Assembly: GCF_964656455.1 (NCBI RefSeq)
Contig: NC_135714.1
Location: forward strand, 81,080,403 to 81,144,402
Reading direction: 5' to 3'
Source of the DNA: Halichoerus grypus
Taxonomy: Eukaryota > Chordata > Mammalia > Carnivora > Phocidae
DNA length: 64,000 nucleotides
The position numbers were made by a program, and so were the translations under genes. The notes under the pieces were generated by a model. That model was not told where the DNA came from, ran no database searches, and saw only the letters and a list, made by a program, of their open reading frames with translations. Of the stretch, positions 12,673 through 22,214 are shown in pieces. Numbering within the stretch: position 1 is the stretch's first letter; each line of letters starts with the position of its first letter.

Positions 12673-15600
12673 GCATGTGCCCCTTCTTTTCACTACATCT
12701 GTATCTTTGGGGTAAATACCTAGAAGTGCAATTGCTAGGTTGTAGGGTCGTTCTATTTTTAACTTCTTGAGGAACCTCCATACTGTTTTCCAGAGTGGCT
12801 CCACCAGCTTGCATTCCCACCAACAGTGTAACACAGGGTTCCCCCTTCTCCACATCCACACCAACATTTGTTGTTTCCTGTCTTGTTAATTTTTGCTATC
12901 CTAACTGGTATAAGGTAGTATCTCATTATGGTTTTGATTTGTATTTCACTGATCCCGAGTGATGTTGAGCACTTTTTCATGTGTCTGTTGGCCATTTGTA
13001 TGTCTTCTTTGGAGAAGTGTCTGTTCATGTCTTCTGCCCATTTCTTGACTGGATTATTTGTTTTTTGGTTGTTGAGTTTGATAAGTTCTTTATAGATCTC
13101 AGATACCAGCCCTTTATCTGTAATGTCATTTGCAAATATCTTCTCCCATTCCGTGGGTTGCCTCTTAGTTTTGTTGACTGTTTCCTTCACTGTGCAGAAG
13201 CTTTTTTATCTTTGTGAATTCCCAAAAGTTCATTTTTGCTTTTGTTTCCTTTGCCTTTGGAGACATATCTTGCTGTGGCTGATGTCAAAGAGGTTACTGC
13301 CTATGTTCTCCTCTAGGATTTTGATGGATTCCAGTCTCACATTGAGGTCTTTCATCCATTTTGAGCTTATCTTTGTGGATAGTGTAAGAGAATGGTCCAG
13401 TTTCATTCTTCTGCATGTGGCTGTCCAATTTTCCCAGCACCATTTATTGAAGAGATTGTCTTTTTTCCATTGCACATTTTTTCCTGCTTTGTCGAAGATT
13501 AGTTGATCTTAAAGTGAGGGTCCATTTCTGGGCTGTCTATTCTGTTCCATTGATCTATGTGTCTGTTTTTGTGCCAATACCATGCTGTCTTGGTGATCAC
13601 AGCTTTGTAATATAGCTTGAAGTCCAGCATCATGATGCCCCCAGCTTTGGTTTTCTTTTTCAACATTCCCCTGGTGATTCAGCGTCTTTTCTAGTTCCAA
13701 ATTTTAGGATTGTTTGTTCCAGCTCTGTGAAAAATGTCGATGGTATTTTGATAGGGATTGCACTGAATGTGTATATTGCTCTGGGCAGCATAGACATTTT
13801 AACAATGTTCATTCTTCCAATCCATGAGCATGGAATATTTTTCCATCTCTTTGCGTCTTCCTCAATTTCTTTTATAAGTGTTCTGTAGTTTCTAGAGTAT
13901 AGATCCTTCACCTCTTTGGTTAGGTTTATTCCTGGGTATCTTATGGTTTTTGGCACTATTGTAAATCAAATGGATTCCTTAATTTCTCTTTCTTCAGTCA
14001 CATTGTTAGTGTATAGGAAAGCAACTGATTTCTGTGCATTGATTTTGTATCCTGTCACATTGCTGAATTGTATCTAGTTCTAGTTCTGTATGGGGGTGGA
14101 ATCTTTCAGGTTTTCCACAGAAAGTATCATGTCATCTGCGAAGAGAGAGAGTTTGACTTCTTCTTTGCCAATTTGAGTATCTTTTATTTTTGTTGTTGTT
14201 GTCTGATTGCTGAGGCTAGGACTTCTAGTACTATGTTGAACAGCCGTGGTGATAGTGGACATCCCTGTCATGTTCCTGACGTTAAGGGAAAAGCTCTCAG
14301 TTTTTCCCCATTGAGAATGGTATTTGCTGTGGGCTTTTCATAGATGGATTTTATGAAATTGAGGTATGTTCCCTCTATCCCTCTACTTTGAAGAGTTTTA
14401 ATCATGAAAGAATGCTGTATTTTGTCAAATGCTTTTTCTGCATCAATTGAGAGAATCATATGGTTTTTGTCTTTTCTTTTATTAACGTGATCTATCATGT
14501 TGATTGATTTCTGAATGTTGAACCACCCTTGCATCCCAGGAATAAATCCCACCTGGTCGTGGTGGATAATCCTTTTAATATACTGTTGGATCCTATTGGC
14601 TAGGATCTTGTTAAGTATTTTGGCATCCATGTTCATCAGGGATATTGGTCTGTAATTCTCCTTTTTGATGGGATCTTTGTCTGGTTTGGGGATCAGGGTA
14701 ATGCTGGCCTCATAGAATGAGTTTCGAAGTGTTCCTTCTATTTCTATTTTTTGAAACAGCTTCAGTAGAATAGGTATTATTTCTTCTTTAAATGTTTGGT
14801 AGAATTCCCCTGGAAAGCCATCTGGCCCTAGACTCTTATTTTTTGGGAGGTTTTTGATCACTGCTTCAATTTCCTTACTGGTTATTGGCCTATTCAGATT
14901 ATCTATTTCTTCCTGTTTCAGTCTTGGTAGTTTATAAGTTTCCAGGAATGCATCAATTTGTTGGCATATAGTTGCTGGTAATAATTTATAATAATTGTTT
15001 CTATTTCTTTGGTGTTAGTCATGATCTCTCCCCTTTCATTCATGACTTTATTGATTTGGGTCCTTTCCCTTTTCTTTTGGATAAGTCTGGCTAGACGTTT
15101 ATAGATCTTATTAATTCTTTCAAAGAACCAGCTTCTAGTTTCGTTGATCTGTTCAACTGTTTTTCTGGTTTCTATTTCATTGATTTCTGCTCTAATCTTT
15201 ATTATTTCTCTTCTCCTGCTTGGTTTAGGCTTTGTTTGCTGTTCTTTCTCTAGGTCCTTTAGGTATAAGTTTAGCTTGTGCATTTGGGATTTTTCTAATT
15301 TTTTGAGAGAAGCTTGGATGGCTATGTACTTCCCTCTTAGGACCGCCTTTGCAGTATCCCATAGGTTTTGAGCCAATGTGTTTTCATTGTCATTGGTTTG
15401 CATAAATTGTTTAAGTTCTTCCTTAATTTCCTTGTTGAACCAATCATTCTTTAGCAGGGTGGTCTTTAGCTTCCAGGTATTTGAGTTCCTTCCAAATTTC
15501 TTCTTGTGGTTGAGGTCCCAGTTTCAAAGTATTGTGGTTGAAAATATGCAGGGAATAATCTCAGTCTTTTGGTATCAGTTGAGACCTGATTTGTGACCCA

Positions 15601-16078
15601 GTATGTGGTCTATTCTGGAGAAAGTTCCTTGTGCACTTGAGAAGAATGAGTATTCTGTTGTTTTAGGGTAGAATGTTCTGTATATATCTATGAAGTCCAT
15701 CTGGTTCAATGTGTCATTCAAAGCTCTTGTTTCTTTGTTGATCTTCTGCTTAGATGATCTGTCCATTGCAGAGAGTGGAGTGTTGAGGTCTCCTACTATT
15801 TAAGTATTATTATCAATATGATTCTTTATTTTGGTTAACAGTTGGCTTGTGTAGTTAGCTGCTCCCATGTTGGGGGCATAGATATTTACAATTGTTAGAT
15901 CTTGTTGGATAGACCCTTTAAGTATGATATAGTGTCCCTCTGCATCTCTTACTACAGTCTTCAGCTTAAAATCTAATTTGTCTGATGTGAGAATTGCTAC
16001 CCCAGCTTTCTTTTGAGATCCATTGGCATGATAAGTGGTTCTCCATCCCCTCACTTTCAATCTGGAGGTTACTTTAGT
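12673..16078 (-). pseudogene. L1 ORF2 (endonuclease/reverse transcriptase) remnant
   Basis: L1 ORF2p nicks target DNA and reverse transcribes L1 RNA in the nucleus. Here only pieces remain. A frame at 15800-16060 begins inside the endonuclease (KVRGW-like). The reverse transcriptase is spread over 14918-15403, 14268-14861 and 14080-14271, the last with the catalytic FADD motif. 13230-13956 and 12759-13190 continue toward the C-terminus with the Cys-rich CWCGCG-type motif. Multiple frame changes separate the pieces, the first ~55 codons are deleted and the C-terminal end is lost. It cannot make a working protein. Confidence 0.85.
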
Positions 16079-16658
16079 TTAGGCGCAGGTTCTAGATTTT
16101 TTTCAGCCTGCCCAAGAGAAGAGCGATTATCAGCCAGCCCAGCTCCTGGTTTATGGTGATCCGAGCTGAGAGTCACCTCCTGGGCTCACTGACCATAACC
16201 TGCTTCCTGGCTCCACTGCTCAGGCACTCTACTGGTTTAAGGACCCTCTTTCACTCTGCGGCTCCTTGTATCCGGAGACCACAATGCCCTATGTAGAATT
16301 CTGCCTTTTCATTTCCAGAGCCCCTTTCAAAGAGAGATGTCTCTCCCTAGAGCAGAATTCTAAGGGTTCTGGTTTTGCACTCCGGTGTTATATCACTTTC
16401 CAGGAGCCAGCTTATGGAGGCTCCCTCCCCCTCTGTTTATCTTCCAATATCTCCCCACAGATTCATGACTCTGCACATCCATCCTACCTTGCAAAAAGCA
16501 CTGGTTTTTCTGCTTGTAGAGATCCAGATATATATTCTTACATCTCAGGCTGATTTTGTGGGTGTTCAAAATGGTTTGGTAGATATCCAGCTAAATTCAG
16601 GGGACCAGATGAAACGGGGTCCCCTACTTGTCCACCATGTTGCCTCCTCTCACATTAA
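12673..16658 (-). mobile_element. Young L1, minus strand, internally deleted and lacking its 3' end
   Basis: 12673-16078 is antisense ORF2 sequence. 16079-16658 is antisense 5'UTR, ending near 'ccaccatgttgcctcctc'. The inner 5'UTR, all of ORF1 and about the first 55 codons of ORF2 are absent at the 16078 junction. At the left, the last ~150 codons of ORF2, the 3'UTR and the poly(A) are also absent. No target-site duplication is visible. Compare the complete copy at 19442-26496. Confidence 0.85.
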
Positions 16659-16679
16659 AAGAGATCTTCTTTATCAGCT

Positions 16680-16900
16680 TCTTTCATGATTATTGCTCTG
16701 TTGAGGTTTTCTAGTTCTTTTGGCATCAAACTGGTAATTTATATTTTCTCAGAAAACTACCAGTTTCAGCTGGTTTCCATTTGAATTTGTGTGTAGTCAA
16801 GCATAATATGCTCTAAGAATTTTTTCTCTTTCTCTGAATTAGTGGTTATTTCCCCATTTTAATGTTCAATTTTATATATTTGGCTCATTCCTCCTCCACC
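16680..16900 (-). mobile_element. Second L1M fragment (RT region), antisense
   Basis: 'gctctgttgaggttttctag' and the following ~190 bp align by eye with the antisense reverse-transcriptase part of the L1M at about 11070-11200. Because it lies to the right of endonuclease sequence, it is out of order for the same element and must be another L1M copy or a duplicated piece. Confidence 0.5.
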
Positions 16901-16962
16901 CCCCACTAGGATACCTAGGCCTAAAATAATCAAATGACACTTACTTTTAAAACAGTAGCCTA

Positions 16963-17159
16963 GGGGCGCCTGGGTGGCTCAGTCAGTTAAGTGTCTGCCT
17001 TCAGCTCAGGTCATGATTCCAAGGTCCTGGGATCGAGCCCAGCATCAGGCTTCCTGCTCGGTGGGAAGCCTACTTCTTCCTTTCCCACTCCCCCTGCTTG
17101 TGTTCCCTCTCTCACTGTGTCTCTCTGTCTAAAAAATAAAATCTTAAAAAAAAAAATTA
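16963..17159 (+). mobile_element. CAN SINE
   Basis: Head 'ggggcgcctgggtggctcag', body 'gatcgagcccagcatcagg', tail 'aataaaatcttaaaa'. Target-site duplications 'aacagtagccta' (16951-16962) and 'agcagtagccta' (17160-17171). Confidence 0.95.
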
Positions 17160-17293
17160 AGCAGTAGCCTACTTATTGTGTACACAGCCCAGAACAGAGG
17201 AGCTGGAATCAGGGATGAGGATGAGGAGGTAGCAGGGGAAGGGCATCTTGATAAACACAAGTCATTCAACACACATTTAAAAAGTACAGAGAG

Positions 17294-17456
17294 GGGTGCC
17301 TGGGTGGCTCAGTCAGTTAAGCCTCTGACTCTTGGTTTTGGCTCAGGTCATGATCTCAGGGTCCTGGGATTGAACCCCTCTGCGCTCAGTGCGGAGTCTG
17401 CTTGAATATTCTCTCCCTCTGCTCTACCCCCAATAAATAAATAAATCTTAAAAAAA
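17294..17456 (+). mobile_element. CAN SINE
   Basis: Head 'gggtgcctgggtggctcag', tail 'aataaataaataaatctt'. Target-site duplications 'aaaaagtacagagag' (17279-17293) and 'aaaaagtgcagagag' (17457-17471), one difference. It inserted 122 bp from the previous SINE. Confidence 0.95.
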
Positions 17457-17471
17457 AAAAAGTGCAGAGAG

Positions 17472-19184
17472 CCTATGCACATATGCCCTGACCTTGAACA
17501 CCCTGCATCTCCTTTTCCTAGATCCCCCACACCCAGTAAAACCTGCCAACTCCCACCCTGCCTTCAAAACCCAGCTGTCACCTCCTCTTGGAACCTTTCC
17601 AGGCTTCCCTGGGAAGAGTCAGTGCCTCTCCTCTGACAGTCAAGATTTCTTTTTAATTTTGAAAAATTTAAACACAAAAATTAAAAGAATAAATCCAATG
17701 GAATTAACCAATGTTAACATTTCGTCATTTAAAAAACAGCAACATTCTGTCACTTTTGTTTCAGATCTTTTTTGTTAAAGAAAGCATTACTGACAAATTA
17801 AAAGTCCTTCCTTTTACCCACCAGCACCAGCTCCTTCTTCCTCTCATCAAAGACCACAAGTGTGAATTTGGTAGCTCTTGCAACATGTTTCTATCCATAA
17901 ATCATAACCAGTATTGTTTGTGTTTTCCATTAATATTAAATATTCATAAAAAAAAGAAATTATTATCTACTTGACAATTTTTTTCAGGCTCATCCCTACT
18001 GGAACTAACACTGGGGAAGGAACCATAATCTCAGTGCTAAAGTAGTTGTCTACATTTTAGTATTTCTGTCTCTGGAGAACTTTACTGTTGAAGGTGATAA
18101 ATTATCTTAAGCTCTAATTTTTTTTCTCCTCTATATTATTTGGTTCATTCATTTACTCATCCATTAATTTATTCAACAAGCATTTGTAATAGGGTCAAAA
18201 GTTTATGCAGGATATTTTTTAAAACCATATCTAAAATATGTAGGCAGGATATGTTTTTTAAAACCATATCTAAAATAACCCTATTGTCTTTTCTAACACC
18301 CAGTCCTGGCTGAAGCCCAGAGAGAAGTTGGGACACTCAGATCTGACTGTTTCCCACATCTTCTCTCTTTCCCTTTTCCTTCCTACAGCCCCCTAGTAAC
18401 AGGGACTGACTTCCCTGCCTTCTTCTGTGTCACATCTTCCTCCTATCACCATGCAACAAGGCCTAGCTATCATGGGCAGAGAGGATATAGGTGTTACCAT
18501 TGTGTGAACAATCTGAGTCCTCTCCAGGTTTAAACAAATGAAAGAAAAGAATTTAGAAAATTCTCTTCCCTACAAAGCTTGGCTTTTAAGTTTATTGTCT
18601 TACTTCAAAGTCCTGTTTTAACTGTCAGGAATTGAATAGCAACAATCCTTATCCATAGTTCTTTAGCCACTAGTCAAATTTCTGGTCAATTGAAAAGAAG
18701 GTCCTAGAAGGAGATGGTGCCCTAGAGAAGCAAACAGTTATAATTCAGAAGGCCAGCTTTGGAACTGGGTAGAAAATTCCAATGTCTTTCCAATTTCCCT
18801 TTTCTGGCCAAAGCTACAGAGCATGGTTGTTGAATAGAAACATCTATTTACCCTCCTTCTAGGAAGATGTTTTCTTTCACTTTTGGAAGGCATCATGCTA
18901 TCTGAACTTTATTATGTCCTCACTGAATGCTTTGCAGTTCTTTGCAGTGATTTGCAATGCTTTGCAATAACTTTAGGGTTACCACATGAAAAATAAATGA
19001 AAATCTACTGGTCCTTAAGAGACAAGCCCTCCCAGACATGCTATACACTAATAAAAACATAACCATCTGTGGCTTCCCATTATGTGTTCACCCTGTTTGT
19101 ACTGCTGACCAAATAAAAGAAGAAAGTATTTCTTATTTCATGTGGCCATGTTCCAGGTAGAATGAGACTACACATTTCAATCTA
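17472..19184. other. Mostly unique sequence with an unassigned old repeat
   Basis: 17640-17960 ('accaatgttaacatttcgtc', later 'gaatttggtagctctt') resembles a mammalian interspersed repeat of LINE-3'UTR type, but I cannot assign it. 18140-18190 ('catttactcatccattaa', 'ttcaacaagcatttg') may be a scrap of antisense L2 or MIR. No gene seen. Confidence 0.4.
18207..18279 (+). repeat. 37-bp direct tandem duplication
   Basis: Two adjacent copies start 'gcaggatat' at 18207 and 18244. Each continues with a T run, 'aaaaccatatctaaaata'. They differ only by small changes such as an inserted g, so the duplication looks recent. Confidence 0.85.
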
Positions 19185-19441
19185 TGGTGAGTGCTGCGAA
19201 TTGTGTAAGACTGTTGAATCACAGACCTGTACCTCTGGAACAAATAATATATTATATGTTAAAAAAAAAGAAGAAGAAGAAGAAGAAGATAGCAGGAAGG
19301 GAAAAATGAAGGGGGGGAAATTGAAGGGGGAGACGAATCATGAGAGACTATGGACTCTGAGAAACAAACTGAGGGTTCTGAGGGGAAGGGGGTGGGGGGA
19401 TGGGTTGGCCTGGTGATGGGTATTAAAGAGGGCACATACTG
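19185..19441 (+). mobile_element. Host L1 3'UTR, left part (split by younger L1)
   Basis: 'ctatggtgagtgctgcgaat' through 'gtattaaagagggcacatac' matches the 3'UTR of the downstream L1 at 26138-26388, including the A-rich then GAA-rich block and the G-rich block. It is interrupted exactly at the target site of the full-length L1 that follows. Its expected remainder ('catggagcactgggtgtta...') is found at 26514 onward. Confidence 0.9.
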
Positions 19442-21246
19442 AAGGGGGCGGAGCAAGATGGTGGAGGAGTAGGAGACCTGGATTTCGTCTGGTCCCAGGA
19501 ATTCAGCTGGATAGGGATCAAACCATTCTGAACACCTACGAACTCAACAGGAGATCAAAGAAAAGAATAGCAACAACTCTCTGAACAGAAAAGCGGCCAC
19601 CTTCTGGAAGGTAGGATGTGTGGAGAAGTGAATCCGAGGCGATATTTGGGAGGATAGATGGCGGGGGAGGGGGCCTCCGTTGGCTGCTTCTGGCAAGTGA
19701 TAGAGCTGCGGAGCACAAAATTGGAACTTTCAGAAGTTGGCTCCACTGAGGGACATCGCTCCAGTGGCTAAGTGTGGGGTGGAACCCTCGCTGGGACAGT
19801 GTGGTCTCAGGACCCTCGGGGTCACAGAAAGACCGGGGGTGCCTGAGTGTGGCAGAGCTCCCAGGTATCGGAGCAGGGAAGCTGGCTGCAGAGACAGAGC
19901 CAAAGAGCGGGCTCTCAGCTCGGGGTTGCCATAAACCTGCTCCTCCAGCAGGGACCCAACAAGCGGCAGATTCAGGGAGACTCCCCTTCCTCCCCCGGGA
20001 GGAGTGGCGCGGTAGCACACCACAGGGATCTGCTGGGTGTGGAGACTCCACACGGGGTTGGGTGCCAGAGAGAGAGAGATGCTCGGTCACAGGCCGGGTG
20101 AGCACGGAGTGCGGCCGGAGACCAGGGAGATGGGAATGACTGACTGCTTTTCTCTGGGGGCTCACTGCGGAGTGGGGCCCGAGTTCTCGGCTCCTCCGGG
20201 GTGAAGATTGGGAGGCCGCCATTTTCACTCTTATTCTCCAAAGCTGTACAGAAAGCTTGCAGGGAACAAAAGCTCCCGAGAGCAAACCTGAGCTGATTAC
20301 TTAGCCCAGACCAGGCAAGGGTGGGGCAATTCCACCTCCTGCAAAGACTTTCGGGAACCACGGCAACAGGCCCCTCCCCCAGAAGATCAGCAAGAACAGC
20401 CAGCCAAGCCCAAGTTTACCGATCAATGAGAACGGCAGAACTCCAGCGCTAGGGGGATACTGCACATAGAATCCATGGCTTTTTTCCCATGATTCTTTAG
20501 TCTTTCAAAGTTATTTTTTTTGTCTTTTTTTTTTTAATTTTTATTTTTCGCTTTTTCAACCAACATCTTATCAATCCCTTTTTTAAAAAACATTTTTATT
20601 TTTCATTTTTAGAGTCATATTCTATCCCTTCAGGGTAGTTACACTTATTTTTGGCATATATATATAGGTTGTTCTCTCTTTAAAATATTGAGATACAGTT
20701 TCTTCTAACAGATCAAAATATACCCTAAATCTCTAGTGTATGGCTTTGTTCTAGTCTCCTGCCTGATCACATTCTCTCCCTTTTTTTTTCTTTTTTTAAA
20801 AATCCTCTTCTTTCTTTTTTCAAACAACTTCTTATCTTATCAATTCCTTTTATAAAATTTTTTATAATTTTCATCTTTACAGTCATATTCCATCCCTTCA
20901 TCGTATCAACCCTTATTTTTGTACATATATAAGTTTTTCTTTCTTTAAAATTTTGGGAGGCAGTTTCTTCTAACAGACCAAAATACACCTAAAATCTAGT
21001 GTGTGGCACTGAGCTATGCACCAGCCTGATCATATTTGATCATATTTTGTTTTTTTTTTGTTTTGTTCTGTTTTTGTTTGTTTTTATGTTTTTCTTTTTT
21101 CTTTTTCTTTTTTCTTTCTTTCCCTTTCTTTTCCCCCGGCTTCAAGTCTTTTCTGATTTGTTTAGAGTATATTTTCTGGGGATGTTGTTACCCTGTTAGC
21201 ATTTTTTTCTCTCATTCATCTATTCTCCTCTGGACAAAATAACAAG
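19442..21246 (+). promoter_or_regulatory. L1 5'UTR (internal promoter region)
   Basis: It starts at 'ggggcggagcaagatggtgg' and is GC-rich with CpGs to about 20450, as expected for an internal L1 promoter. It is then strongly T-rich to 21130. The GC-rich part is open in several frames on both strands, including a 249-codon antisense frame (19536-20285). The T-rich part contains a ~265-bp tandem duplication. The promoter role is inferred from L1 biology, not shown by the sequence. Confidence 0.75.
20550..21080 (+). repeat. ~265-bp tandem duplication in L1 5'UTR
   Basis: 'caaccaacatcttatcaatc' (20558) recurs as 'caaacaacttcttatcttatc' (20821), and 'cagtttcttctaacagatca' (20696) recurs as 'cagtttcttctaacagacca' (20961). 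'tctagtgtatggc' recurs as 'tctagtgtgtggc'. The offset is about 265 bp throughout. Copies have diverged by about 20% by eye. Confidence 0.8.
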
Positions 21247-22133
21247 ATGGAAAAAATCACCTCAACAAAAAGAACAAGATGTAGTACCGACTGCCGGGGA
21301 CCTACTCAATACAGGCATTAGTACGATCTCAGACCTAGAGTTCAGAATCATGATTTTAAAGATACTAGCTGGGCTTGAAAAAAGCATGGAAGTTATTAGA
21401 GAAACCCTTTCTGGAGAAATAAAAGAACGAAAATCTAACCAAGTTGAAATCAAAAAGGCTATTAATGAGGTGCAATCAAAAATGGGGGCACTAATTGCTA
21501 GGATAAATGAGGCAGAAGAGAGAATCAGTGATATAGAAGACCAAATGATGGAAAATAAAGAAGCTGAGAAAAAGAGAGATAAACAACTACTGGATCACGA
21601 GGGCAGAATTTGAGAGAGAAGCGATAGCATAAGACGAAACAACATTAGAATAATTGGGATCCCAGAAGAAGGAGAAAGAGAGAGAGGGGCAGAATGTATA
21701 TTGGAGCAAATTATAGCAGAGAACTTCCCTAATTTGGGGAAGGAAACAGGTATCAACATCCAGGAGGCACAGAGAACCCCTCTCAAAATCAATAAAAATA
21801 GGTCAACACCCCGACATCTAATAGTAAAACTTACAAGTCTCAGAGACAAAGAGAAAATCCTGAAAGCAGCTCGGGAGAAGAGATATGTAACCTACAATGG
21901 TAGAAACATTAGATTGGCAACAGACCTATCCACAGAGACCTGGCAGGCCAGAAAGGACTGGCATGATATTCAGAGCACTAAACGAGAAAAATATGCAGCC
22001 AAGAATACTATATCCAGCTAGGCTGTCATTGAAAATAGAAGGAGAGATAAAAAGCTTCCAGGACAAACAAAAGCTAAAGGAATTTGCAAACACAAAACCA
22101 GCCCTACAAGAAATATTGAAAGGGTTCCTCTAA
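21247..22133 (+). pseudogene. L1 ORF1 (RNA-binding chaperone) remnant
   Basis: L1 ORF1p is a coiled-coil trimer that coats L1 RNA. Here the first ATG (21247) runs only 24 codons before a stop, so a frame change is needed to reach the coiled-coil part (from about 21350, a heptad-rich stretch with ILAGLEK). An in-frame TGA at 21611 breaks it, apparently CGA to TGA. The RRM and C-terminal domain follow at 21614-21960 in the same frame (RIIGIPE, ENFPNLG, RNIRLATDLSTETW). A one-base loss near 21965 shifts the last ~55 codons (MQPRILYPARLS...LQEILKGFL) into another frame, ending at 22133. ORF2 starts 82 bp downstream. Inactive as read. Confidence 0.9.
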
Positions 22134-22214
22134 GCAAAGAGAGAGCCTAAAAGCAACATAGACCAGAATGGAACACAGACAATATACCGTAACAATCACC
22201 TTACAGGCAATACA

